Shown in pieces: positions 45,515-53,916 of a stretch of DNA of 64,000 bases; position 1 is the stretch's first letter, and the number at the start of each line of letters is the position of its first letter. The notes below the pieces were generated by a model. That model made no database searches. It was given only the letters and a program-made list of their open reading frames with translations, and was not told where the DNA came from. The translations under genes were made by a program, and so were the position numbers. The DNA comes from JAAYTL01 sp031460505 (GTDB taxonomy: Bacteria > Bacillota > Clostridia > Tissierellales > Tissierellaceae), in NCBI GenBank assembly GCA_031460505.1, contig JAVKTT010000005.1, positions 186,001 through 250,000 of the forward strand, written 5' to 3'.

Positions 45515-46450
45515 CTAATTTTCTAATATAACCTTTACCTCTTCTTCTTTTACCCTTAATACATTGTTCAGTTCGGTACTATTCTTCCTTAAATCTCCTA
45601 ATATACTACTTATCCTAGATAAGGCACCTTCTACACTTCTTAAAGAATCCTTTATCTTAGATTGAACGAACCAATCTACAAAGAATCCATCAAAGAAAAA
45701 ATCAGCAAAGGTAGCAAAACCTGAAAGATTAACTTTTATATCTGTAAACTTATTTACATCAGATAATTCCTTTTCAAAGGATTTTAGTAAATATTGGACA
45801 TTATGGGCCGCATTATTTGCTTTATCTATGGCTGAGTGTTTAGCCAAATCAGATATTAGACCTCCGCCTAACATATCCCAAGTACCCCAGCCCCTAGCTG
45901 AATCAAGATGTTTCTTCATTTCTTCAAGTGATAGAACTGCCCTTTCTCCCGCATATATAGCTTCATCTACTTCCTTTATATCCAGCTTGATTTGATTTAT
46001 ATGATCTAAGCCTTCCCTTAGTCTCCTACCTTGTGAGCTATTATCATTTAGCAAAAGTCTTTCTTTTTCTTTTATAAGTTTATTGTATCTGTCTTTTACA
46101 TCTGCAAAGTCTTCTAATTCATTATTTAACTTTTTAATTTCTTGATGCAGTTCTTTTATAGACTCTAAAGATTCTTCATAACGCAATTCTGCAGCTAGAA
46201 ATTCTTCCCTTTCCTTATCTAACTTATCTTCCTTTTTTCCTAGTATTGATAAAAAAATAGAGCTAAAACTTAAACCTTCAAGTTTTTCTACATCTTCTTT
46301 TTCCTTCATCAATTGCTTATATAGCTGGTCTTTTATTTGTGTCTTTCTTTCTAACTCATTAATTAGCATATCCTTCTGGGATACTAATTTTTCTTTGGCT
46401 CTTAATCTTTCTGTAAGATCATATATCTCGTTGTTGATATCAGTATACAT
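45515..46450 (-). CDS. Coiled-coil protein of unknown function
   Basis: 311 residues. Residues 1-180 are rich in heptad-like E/K/L patterns (long coiled coil), interrupted by EKLEGLSFSSIFLSILGK near residue 55. Residues 180-260 hold glycine-rich SARGWGTWDMLGGGLISDLA and FATFADFFFDGFFVDWFV, then another coiled coil to the end. No signal peptide. The SARGWGTWDMLGGG...AKHS segment is probably a conserved family motif, but I do not know the function. Single gene; GGAGGTACTCTT before ATG 46450. Confidence 0.72.
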   Translation of the reverse strand: MYTDINNEIYDLTERLRAKEKLVSQKDMLINELERKTQIKDQLYKQLMKEKEDVEKLEGLSFSSIFLSILGKKEDKLDKEREEFLAAELRYEESLESIKELHQEIKKLNNELEDFADVKDRYNKLIKEKERLLLNDNSSQGRRLREGLDHINQIKLDIKEVDEAIYAGERAVLSLEEMKKHLDSARGWGTWDMLGGGLISDLAKHSAIDKANNAAHNVQYLLKSFEKELSDVNKFTDIKVNLSGFATFADFFFDGFFVDWFVQSKIKDSLRSVEGALSRISSILGDLRKNSTELNNVLRVKEEEVKVILEN

Positions 46451-46621
46451 AAGAGTACCTCCTTTGCTATTGATTTAATTATATCATTAAATCTTATATC
46501 TAATACTAGTTTTATATACTTATATATTAATTTGAATTTAATTTACATACAATATATACATTTCTAACTATTAATATGGTATAATACAACGATATAATTT
46601 TTTAGAAGGGAAAGAAAAAAA

Positions 46622-48211
46622 TTGATTAATGTAAATAATGTAAGTTTAAGATATGGCTCACAAAAATTATTTGAAGATGTAAATCTTATCTTCACTCCTG
46701 GGAATTGTTATGGAGTTATAGGGGCTAACGGAGCTGGAAAGAGTACTTTTCTTAAAATTTTGTCCGGTGAAGTAGAGCCAAATACAGGAGAAGTAAACAT
46801 CGATAAAAATGCACGTATGTCTGTTTTAAAACAAGACCACTTTAAATTTGATGAGTGTGAAGTCCTTGAGACTGTAATCATGGGTAATAAAAGACTTTAT
46901 GAGATAATGCTAGAAAAAGATGCTATTTATGCTAAGGAAGACTTTTCAGATGAAGATGGTATAAAAGCAGCAGAATTAGAAGCAGAATTTGCAGATATGG
47001 ACGGCTGGAATGCTGAAAGTGATGCATCTACTCTTTTACAAGGTTTAGGTATTGGTACTGATCTTCATTATAAAAAGGTAAAAGAACTTTTAGGTAATGA
47101 AAAAGTAAAAGTATTACTAGCTCAAGCTTTATTTGGTAAGCCTGGAATACTTCTACTAGATGAGCCTACTAACCATTTAGATGTAAAGAGTATAAGATGG
47201 CTACAAGAGTTCTTAGGAAATTTTGAAGGAACAGTTATCGTTGTATCCCATGATAGATACTTCTTAAATGAGGTATGTACTCACATGGTAGACATTGATT
47301 TTGCAAAGATAAAGATGTTTACAGGAAACTATGATTTCTGGTATGAATCAAGCCAATTGGCTCTTCAAATGATGAGAGACCAAAACAAGAAAAAAGAAGA
47401 TAAGATAAAAGAATTACAAGCCTTTGTTGCACGTTTCTCAGCAAATGCATCTAAATCCAAACAAGCAACTTCACGAAAAAAACTACTTGAAAAAATTACA
47501 ATAGATGATATTCAGCCTTCTACAAGAAGATATCCATTTGTTGGTTTTACAATGGAAAGAGAAGTTGGTAATGAGATTTTAACTGTAGAAGATCTTTCAA
47601 TAGTTGTTGATGGGGAAAAGTTAGTTGATAATCTTGGTTTTAGAGTAAATAAAGGAGACAAAATTGCATTTATAGGTGATGAATTGGCTATAACTGCGTT
47701 GTTTGAGACTTTGATGGGTAATATGGAGCCACATAGCGGAAGTTATAAATGGGGTCAAACAATTACTACATCATATTTCCCTAAGGATAACTCAGAATTT
47801 TTTAATGATGTAAACTTAAGTCTGGTTGATTGGTTGAGACAATACTCTGATGAGAAAAGTGAAATCTATCTTAGAGGATTTCTAGGTAGAATGCTATTCT
47901 CTGGAGAAGAAGCATTAAAACAAGCCAATGTTTTATCTGGTGGAGAAAAGGTAAGATGTATGCTTTCAAAGATGATGCTTACTAATGCTAATGTATTAGT
48001 ACTTGATCAACCAACAAATCACTTGGACCTAGAATCAATTACATCAGTTAATAATGGTCTACATGATTTCAAAAGTAATATATTATTTACTTCCCACGAC
48101 CATCAATTTATCCAAACAATTGCTAATAGAATTATAGAGATAAAAGAAGATGGAACATTTAATGATAGACAAATGACTTATGAAGAGTATCTAGAAAAAT
48201 TCTATATATAA
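46622..48211 (+). CDS. ABC-F family ATPase (YkpA/YbiT-like)
   Basis: 529 residues from a TTG start. Two ABC domains in one chain with no membrane part. NBD1 is intact (Walker A IGANGAGKSTF, Walker B LLLDEPTNHLD) but has LLGNEKVKV as signature, instead of the LSGGE form. NBD2 has a degenerate Walker A (IGDELAITALFETL, no lysine), intact LSGGEKVRC, and VLDQPTNHLD with Gln for the catalytic Glu. ABC-F proteins act on the ribosome; the degenerate NBD2 Walker A resembles Bacillus YkpA as I recall it, while the E-to-Q change is more unusual. Extended -10 TGGTATAAT upstream. Confidence 0.9.
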   Translation: MINVNNVSLRYGSQKLFEDVNLIFTPGNCYGVIGANGAGKSTFLKILSGEVEPNTGEVNIDKNARMSVLKQDHFKFDECEVLETVIMGNKRLYEIMLEKDAIYAKEDFSDEDGIKAAELEAEFADMDGWNAESDASTLLQGLGIGTDLHYKKVKELLGNEKVKVLLAQALFGKPGILLLDEPTNHLDVKSIRWLQEFLGNFEGTVIVVSHDRYFLNEVCTHMVDIDFAKIKMFTGNYDFWYESSQLALQMMRDQNKKKEDKIKELQAFVARFSANASKSKQATSRKKLLEKITIDDIQPSTRRYPFVGFTMEREVGNEILTVEDLSIVVDGEKLVDNLGFRVNKGDKIAFIGDELAITALFETLMGNMEPHSGSYKWGQTITTSYFPKDNSEFFNDVNLSLVDWLRQYSDEKSEIYLRGFLGRMLFSGEEALKQANVLSGGEKVRCMLSKMMLTNANVLVLDQPTNHLDLESITSVNNGLHDFKSNILFTSHDHQFIQTIANRIIEIKEDGTFNDRQMTYEEYLEKFYI

Positions 48212-48223
48212 ATCAAAAACCAA

Positions 48224-48276
48224 AATGAACAAAGGGGACGCAAAACTTTGTTCATTTTTTATCCCCTTTGTTCATT
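48224..48276. terminator. GGGAC-type hairpin with two alternative pairings (ABC-F / htrA)
   Basis: AATGAACAAAG (48224-48234) can pair with CTTTGTTCATT (48246-48256) around a GGGACGCAAAA loop, or, extended to 15 bp, with TCCCCTTTGTTCATT (48262-48276). The two are mutually exclusive. It lies between convergent genes and probably serves both as terminator. Confidence 0.8.
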
Positions 48277-48277
48277 T

Positions 48278-49498
48278 TTATTTCATATCTGTAAATTCTA
48301 TATCTATTTGTGTTTCCACATGATTCCTTATAAGTGATACTGTTGTCTTATCTCCTACTTTATATTTAAATAGGGTCTTTTTAAGTTTTAGAGTATTATC
48401 AATTTCATCGTCTCCAATTTTTACTATAATATCTCCTCCAGATACTCCAGCCTTATCTGCTGCAGACCCAGATTCAACTTTAAGAACAATGACTCCATCT
48501 TCTATTCCTAAATCTATTCCTAATCTTGCTTGGTATTCTTCTATATCTAAAACAGTAACTCCTAACTGAACTGTTTCAAATGTTCCTTTACTAACTACTT
48601 CTTCAATTATTACCTTAGCTGAATTAATAGGTATTGCAAATCCTAAGCCTTCTGCTGTTTGTATCTTAGCAGTATTAATTCCAATAACTTCACCATTTTT
48701 ATTTAATAGTGGTCCTCCACTATTTCCTGAGTTAATAGAAGCATCAGTTTGTATTAAGTCTTCTATAACATTTGATTGATCAACTTGGATTGATCTATTT
48801 AATCCAGAAATGATTCCTGATGTTACAGTTCTTTGAAATTCTAATCCTAATGGATTCCCTATTGCTATGGCTAATTCCCCTACCTCAAGACTATCTGAAT
48901 CACCTAATTCAGCAACTGGTAAACCTGTCATTTCTACCTTAATCATGGCTAAATCTAATCTAGCATCATGCCATAGTACTGTAGCAGGGGCTTGTTCTCC
49001 ATTATCAAATAGTACTGTTATCTTGTTTGCATTACCATTGGCTATAACGTGAGAGTTAGTCAATATATATCCTTTGCTATCTACTATGACCCCAGATCCT
49101 AAACCTTCTCTATTTAAGTTTCCAAAAATAGAACTTTGAGTTTCTACAGTTGTGATTCCTACTACTGATGGCATTGATTTCTTTACAACAGCTGATACAG
49201 CATCTAAATCATCAGATGTTACTATATTAATAGGTTCTGCTTGATACTCTCTAGAAGCGGTTGTTAAGCCTAAACTAGCAAATAAACTTGGTCCTACATA
49301 GGTGGCAACAAGACCACCAATTATTGATGCTACTAAGGCTATTGCTACATATGATACGAAACTTCCCTTAAATCCTTTTTTCTTATTTCGTGTATTCTCA
49401 TTACTTGTATATTGGTAGTTATCATATGTGGTAGTGTCATCATTGTCTTCTTCACTGACTAAATCAAAATTAACATTATAATCTCTTTTTTCATCCAT
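48278..49498 (-). CDS. htrA: HtrA/DegP-like membrane-anchored serine protease
   Basis: 406 residues from ATG 49498 (GGAGG 6 nt upstream); a longer in-frame start at 49519 is weaker. Cytosolic acidic N-terminus, one membrane anchor (SYVAIALVASIIGGLVATYVG near residue 48), trypsin-like domain with the catalytic triad His (LTNSHVIA), Asp (RLDLAMIKV) and Ser (INSGNSGGPLL), and a C-terminal PDZ domain (GIEDGVIVLKVESGSAA). Degrades misfolded proteins outside the membrane. A single gene; no CssRS-type system is nearby. Confidence 0.95.
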   Translation of the reverse strand: MDEKRDYNVNFDLVSEEDNDDTTTYDNYQYTSNENTRNKKKGFKGSFVSYVAIALVASIIGGLVATYVGPSLFASLGLTTASREYQAEPINIVTSDDLDAVSAVVKKSMPSVVGITTVETQSSIFGNLNREGLGSGVIVDSKGYILTNSHVIANGNANKITVLFDNGEQAPATVLWHDARLDLAMIKVEMTGLPVAELGDSDSLEVGELAIAIGNPLGLEFQRTVTSGIISGLNRSIQVDQSNVIEDLIQTDASINSGNSGGPLLNKNGEVIGINTAKIQTAEGLGFAIPINSAKVIIEEVVSKGTFETVQLGVTVLDIEEYQARLGIDLGIEDGVIVLKVESGSAADKAGVSGGDIIVKIGDDEIDNTLKLKKTLFKYKVGDKTTVSLIRNHVETQIDIEFTDMK

Positions 49499-49626
49499 CG
49501 AAATTCCTCCTTCTTTCATTAACTTAATTCTATATGGGTATTGTCAAAATAAAATGAAAGAAATGTGTAAATAATGTGTAATGTTAATTTATCTTTGATA
49601 TGGGTAATATTTTAATACTATAATGG

Positions 49627-49710
49627 AAAGGGGACACACCCCTGCAATACGGTCTATCTATTTGGGGAATGTCCCCAACGTATGTCAAACTTTCTGAGGA
49701 ATGTCCCCAT
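49627..49710. repeat. GGGGAC/GTCCCC palindromic cluster
   Basis: GGGG-ACACA-CCCC (49630-49642), GGGGAATGTCCCC (49664-49676) and GAGGAATGTCCCC (49696-49708) stand within 80 bp upstream of the metallo-hydrolase gene. The two later units share the GGAATGTCCCC core about 32 bp apart. Confidence 0.75.
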
Positions 49711-49738
49711 ATGTAGAAGATGTTAAGGAGATGATTAT

Positions 49739-50428
49739 TTGGAGAAATTAAATTTAACTGTTGAATATATCCACCACAGTTGTTTTACTGTTGAAATAGG
49801 AGACAAAATTCTAGTATTTGATTATTTTAAAGGTGATATCAATTTAAAAGACAAAGAAATATATGTATTCGCTTCCCACGATCATGGAGATCACTTTAGT
49901 CCAAAGATACTTGAGTGGAAGAAGGATTTTAAAAATATTAATTACATTCTAAGTGATGATATAAAGGTTGAAGAAGATGAAAATATAACCTTTATGGCTC
50001 CATATAAGGAAAAAACAATAAATAATATTAAGATAAAAACCTTTGGTTCTACAGATAAGGGTGTATCTTTCCTAGTTTCAGTAGATGGAGTTAATATCTT
50101 CCATGCAGGAGATTTAAATTGGTGGTATTGGGATGATGATACGGAACTGGAAAAGATAAATATGGAGAATTCCTTTAAAATAAAAGTCAAAAGATTAAAG
50201 GAGTCCGGAATAGATATTGATTTAGCCTTCTTCCCTGTAGATCCTAGATTAGAAGAATATTTTCATTTAGGTGGACAATATTTTATAGAAGAGATAAAAC
50301 CAAAATATTTCTTCCCAATGCATGCTTGGGATAAGTATGAAATTTCAAAGAAATTTATCCACAAAATGAATGAGAAAGATAGCTTTATTGTGGATATTCA
50401 GCATGATAATCAAGTTATTAAGCTGTAG
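49739..50428 (+). CDS. MBL-fold metallo-hydrolase
   Basis: 229 residues from TTG 49739 with AAGGAG upstream. Metallo-beta-lactamase fold: HHSCFTVEIGDKILVFDYF (UlaG/YtkL-like N-terminus), zinc motif SHDHGDHFSP near residue 46, AGDLNWWYW near residue 122 and a C-terminal PMHAWDKYE histidine. Resembles the small metal-dependent hydrolases of the UlaG-like group. Substrate unknown. It stands alone, with REP-like sequence on both sides. Confidence 0.85.
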   Translation: MEKLNLTVEYIHHSCFTVEIGDKILVFDYFKGDINLKDKEIYVFASHDHGDHFSPKILEWKKDFKNINYILSDDIKVEEDENITFMAPYKEKTINNIKIKTFGSTDKGVSFLVSVDGVNIFHAGDLNWWYWDDDTELEKINMENSFKIKVKRLKESGIDIDLAFFPVDPRLEEYFHLGGQYFIEEIKPKYFFPMHAWDKYEISKKFIHKMNEKDSFIVDIQHDNQVIKL

Positions 50429-50431
50429 TGT

Positions 50432-50504
50432 TAACAGAGGAAAACGAGGAATCCATAGTTCATTTAGAACATTAGATTCCTCGCTTCACTTTGAATGACA
50501 GCTT
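50432..50504. repeat. REP-like inverted repeat / terminator
   Basis: CGAGGAATC pairs with GATTCCTCG; the outer arms (GTTAACAGAGGAAAA and CTTCACTTTGAATGAC) pair imperfectly. It resembles the common bacterial GTCATTCTGAGCGAAGCGAGGAATCT-type palindrome and the related element at 29636-29780. It lies between convergent genes and may act as a terminator. Confidence 0.7.
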
Positions 50505-50525
50505 CTCATCAAACACAAAATCAAA

Positions 50526-51215
50526 TTACTCAGCTTCAGTTTTATTTAGATATTTTTCTTTTAATAATTTTATATCATCTTGGATAAATCTATGCTCTAC
50601 TTCATTTACATTGAATTTCAGTAATTTAAATATATACTGCCAAATAGGTCCAGTCATAAATGCAAAAATAATTGTACCTACACCAAGATTTCCACCTAAT
50701 AAATATCCTATAGATACTGCAAATATTTCAATTATACTTTTAATAAATCTAACAGACTTACCTGTTTTATTCATCAATACAACCATCAATCCATCCCTAG
50801 GACCTGCACCCCAGCCAACTGGCATATATAAGAATACTGCAAAACCTTGCAAAACTATTCCAAATAAGAGTAAGATCAGACTAGGTATAAAGCTTTCTGG
50901 ACTAGGAACAAGATTCCCAAGCATTAATAAATCAATAAATGTACCTATTAATAGCATATTAGATACAGTTGACCAGCCAATAGGTTGTCCTAAATATATA
51001 TCAATAGCAATAATTATTACTCCCGTAGATATACTAGCTTGACCTAGGGTTATACCCGTAAGCTTTGAAAGACCTTGATGAAATACATCCCAAGGTGATA
51101 CACCAATTTTGGCATTTATTATACACACCGTACCTACTGCAAAAAGCAAAAATCCAAATACAAGTCTCACGATTTTCAATGATGTAGCTTTAATATTCAA
51201 TGAAATTAGTCTCAT
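50526..51215 (-). CDS. YczE/YitT-like membrane protein
   Basis: 229 residues with about five membrane segments. The GVSPWDVFHQGLSKLTGITLG segment near residue 38 and GWGAGPRDGLMVVLMNKTG near residue 133 are hallmarks of the YczE/YyaS/YitT family. Function not established; some members are needed for surface or antibiotic phenotypes. It has a cytosolic C-terminal tail of about 30 charged residues. A single gene. Confidence 0.85.
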   Translation of the reverse strand: MRLISLNIKATSLKIVRLVFGFLLFAVGTVCIINAKIGVSPWDVFHQGLSKLTGITLGQASISTGVIIIAIDIYLGQPIGWSTVSNMLLIGTFIDLLMLGNLVPSPESFIPSLILLLFGIVLQGFAVFLYMPVGWGAGPRDGLMVVLMNKTGKSVRFIKSIIEIFAVSIGYLLGGNLGVGTIIFAFMTGPIWQYIFKLLKFNVNEVEHRFIQDDIKLLKEKYLNKTEAE

Positions 51216-51307
51216 CTATATGCCTCCTAAATAAATCCAAATCTATATAATATCTAAATATATAATAACATATAAAAATGCATACATCTATTAGGGCGGT
51301 AGAAAAT

Positions 51308-52687
51308 TTAAACTATTATTTCCAAAGCATCCATATTGCTTGATACATCTTTTAACCATTTATGAGAGCGGAGCCTTCTTATTTCAAACCCAAATTTAAC
51401 TACTTCTTCTAAAGTAAGTATAAAGAATACTTCCTGTAAGGACATTTTAAAATAAACAGCAGCTATAAATCCTGCAGGGATTGCAAATAGCCATATAGTT
51501 CCAAGTTGCACTAACATAGAATAAGTAGTATCCCCTCCACCTCTAAACACACCTACTATCATTAATACATTAAAAAATCTAAGGGGAGCAAATAAGGACA
51601 TAATCTGAAGAACATCGATGGTCATTTTTGCAGTATTAGCGTTAATATTAAATATTCCCACTATGGATGGTGCTGCTAGCCATAGGCCGAATCCAGATAT
51701 TAATCCAACTATAGGGGCCAATATACCGAGTTTCATTGCATAATCAGTGGCTAGGTCTTCCTTTCCTTCTCCGATTTTATTTCCTATCATAATGGAGGCT
51801 GCAGTAGCTAAACCTATACATAAAACCATAAACATATTATTTATGGTATTTGCTATTTGCATACTAGCCACTTCACTGATGCCTATTTTTGCGTATATTA
51901 CTGAATAAGTGCTCAGTCCTAAAGACCATACTATCTCGTTAATTATTACTGAAGACGATGTTTTAAAATATACTCTTACAAAATCAGAGTTAAAGCCCAT
52001 AATTTCTTTCATTTTACAAGGAATAACATCATTAGATTTATAGGCAGCAAATAATATATACACCATTTCAACTATTCTAGCTATACTTGTGGCTATTGCT
52101 GCACCTGCTACTCCCATAGCTGGAAATCCAAAATGTCCAAATATCAATACCCAGTTTAAAAGGGCATTTGTAATGACACCAGCAAGGCTTCCAAACATAG
52201 GTAATTTGGCAATTCCAATACACCTTAAAGCTGTAGAATAAGCTTGTGTTATTGAAGTAATTAAAAATGTTATAGCTATTATCATAATATATTCTTTTCC
52301 TAAGGCAACAACCATAGGATCCTTTGTAAATATTTTAATTATAGTTTCCGGAGCTAAGAAAGCAAATGTTGAAAATATTATAGAAACTACCACACTAAGT
52401 ACTAGATCTAATCCAAGTATCTTACGTATGTTTTTTACATCTTTTTTACCCCAGAATTGAGACATAAATATCCCCGCACCTGCATTTATACCTGATAAAC
52501 ATAACATAAAAATGAAAAAATATTGATTTACTAATCCAACAGCTGCAATAGAACCTTCTCCTAATTTCCCTATCATTAAATTATCCACCATATTTAGTGA
52601 TGAACTGATTAAACTTTGTAATGTTATAGGGATAACTAATGTAAGAATTGTTAGAAAAAATTCCTTATCTTTAAATACCTTTTTCAT
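51308..52687 (-). CDS. MATE-family multidrug efflux transporter
   Basis: 459 residues from ATG 52687 (AAAGGAAGAG upstream). Twelve membrane segments in two homologous halves: VIPITLQSLISSSLNMVDNL and VSIARIVEMVY in the first, GMAVAIATSIAR-type segments, then AAASIMIGNKIGEG and GGGDTTYSMLVQLGTIW in the second, all typical MATE motifs. Exports cationic drugs using Na+ or H+. An earlier in-frame ATG (52747) lies inside a terminator hairpin and is not used as start; see the leader feature. Confidence 0.9.
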   Translation of the reverse strand: MKKVFKDKEFFLTILTLVIPITLQSLISSSLNMVDNLMIGKLGEGSIAAVGLVNQYFFIFMLCLSGINAGAGIFMSQFWGKKDVKNIRKILGLDLVLSVVVSIIFSTFAFLAPETIIKIFTKDPMVVALGKEYIMIIAITFLITSITQAYSTALRCIGIAKLPMFGSLAGVITNALLNWVLIFGHFGFPAMGVAGAAIATSIARIVEMVYILFAAYKSNDVIPCKMKEIMGFNSDFVRVYFKTSSSVIINEIVWSLGLSTYSVIYAKIGISEVASMQIANTINNMFMVLCIGLATAASIMIGNKIGEGKEDLATDYAMKLGILAPIVGLISGFGLWLAAPSIVGIFNINANTAKMTIDVLQIMSLFAPLRFFNVLMIVGVFRGGGDTTYSMLVQLGTIWLFAIPAGFIAAVYFKMSLQEVFFILTLEEVVKFGFEIRRLRSHKWLKDVSSNMDALEIIV

Positions 52688-52714
52688 ACTTCTCTTCCTT
52701 TCTAATTTTAAACA

Positions 52715-52752
52715 CAAAAAAGCAAATGGGTATTGAAAGCCGCCCATCTGCT
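52715..52752 (-). terminator. Attenuator-like terminator in the MATE leader
   Basis: On the minus strand AGCAGATGGG / CCCATTTGCT (loop CGGCTTTCAATA) is followed by TTTTTT, 28 bp before the MATE start codon. It lies downstream of a good promoter, so it would stop transcription before the gene unless it is disrupted. It could also serve as terminator of the upstream ttcA-like gene. Confidence 0.75.
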
Positions 52753-52796
52753 TGTGAGTTTTAATTCAAATATTCTATTATGAAAATTACCTACTT

Positions 52797-52825
52797 ATTA
52801 TATTAAATAGAATTTTATTCGTCAA
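52797..52825 (-). promoter_or_regulatory. Sigma-A promoter of the MATE gene
   Basis: On the minus strand TTGACG (52820-52825), a 17-bp spacer and TATAAT (52797-52802): near-consensus. The first transcribed base would be near 52790, giving a leader of about 100 nt that includes the attenuator. Confidence 0.8.
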
Positions 52826-52850
52826 TATGTTTTGTAAAAATATCTACCTA

Positions 52851-53720
52851 TTAATATTCATCTAAAAATGAATGTTTTTCATCATCTTTCTTCCAACCAA
52901 TAACGCCATCCATATTTACATTTTCTAAAGCTCTAAATATATTAATATCTACATTTGCAAAATTAGATTTTAAATCTTCTATTAAGTCTTTTATTTCAAA
53001 TCTTTTATTACCTATCTTTTTAGCAGCAACCATACATGCACAGTTTAATGGCCATATACCACTGTTTTGTATAAATCTTTTAATATATTCTTCTTCTATC
53101 AAATATAAAGGCCTTATTAACTCCATATTTTCGAAGTTTTGGGCTTTTAATTTTGGCATCATGGTTTTTATACTTCCTGTACATAATAAATTTAACATGG
53201 TGGTTTCAATTACATCATTGAAATGATGTCCTAGAGCTAATTTATTACATCCTAGCTCCTGAGCTTTGCCATATAATGCGCCCCTTCTCATTCGTGCACA
53301 CATATAACAAGGATAATCACCCGCTATTTTGTCAGCTACCTGAAATACATCTGTCTCATATATCTGTACTGGAATATCTAGATATTCACAATTTTCTTCT
53401 AGTAACTTTCTGATTTCAGTATGATAACCTGGATCCATTGCAATAAACTCTAACTCAAAGTTTTGATTACCATATTTGTGTAGTTCTTGAAATAGCTTTG
53501 CCATAAGTAAACTATCTTTACCACCTGATATTGCTACAGCAATTTTGTCACCATCTTCTATAAGCTCATATTCTTTTATTGCTTTAATAAACTTACTCCA
53601 TATTTGCTTTCTATATGTTTTTATTATACTTCTTTCTATTTCTATAAGAGGTTTTTTATCATTAAATGGGGCTATGATTTCACAACCTTCCCCTGATAAA
53701 CCTAGGTTTTTATTATCCAA
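52851..53720 (-). CDS. ttcA: TtcA-like tRNA 2-thiocytidine biosynthesis protein
   Basis: 289 residues of the PP-loop ATPase type. ATP-binding AVAISGGKDSLLMA near residue 62, catalytic C-x2-C in YPCYMCARMRRGALY near residue 140, and GHHFNDVIETTML. TtcA thiolates C32 of some tRNAs and uses a Fe-S cluster. The classical GHHRDD motif has N instead of the first D, and the C-terminal part has LNCACMVAA, which may supply further cluster ligands. Likely, but other PP-loop thiolation enzymes are possible. Confidence 0.85.
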   Translation of the reverse strand: MDNKNLGLSGEGCEIIAPFNDKKPLIEIERSIIKTYRKQIWSKFIKAIKEYELIEDGDKIAVAISGGKDSLLMAKLFQELHKYGNQNFELEFIAMDPGYHTEIRKLLEENCEYLDIPVQIYETDVFQVADKIAGDYPCYMCARMRRGALYGKAQELGCNKLALGHHFNDVIETTMLNLLCTGSIKTMMPKLKAQNFENMELIRPLYLIEEEYIKRFIQNSGIWPLNCACMVAAKKIGNKRFEIKDLIEDLKSNFANVDINIFRALENVNMDGVIGWKKDDEKHSFLDEY

Positions 53721-53916
53721 AATATCACTCCATCTAGTTCTAGTTAATTTAATTCTATTCTATATTAAACAACTACTAAAAACAAGAAAGTATTAACCTT
53801 ATAATATAGTAAGAATTTCTAATTTGTTTTGCAGCTTATTTGATTATATAGTATAATAATCTTTTGAGAGAATGCAAATAACTAAAATAGATATATAACT
53901 AGAAAGGATAAATGTA

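Noticed and set aside
50491..51042. A long plus-strand frame of 183 codons
   Set aside because: It lies opposite the YczE-like gene, has no ribosome site and has serine/proline/threonine-rich sequence typical of antisense frames.
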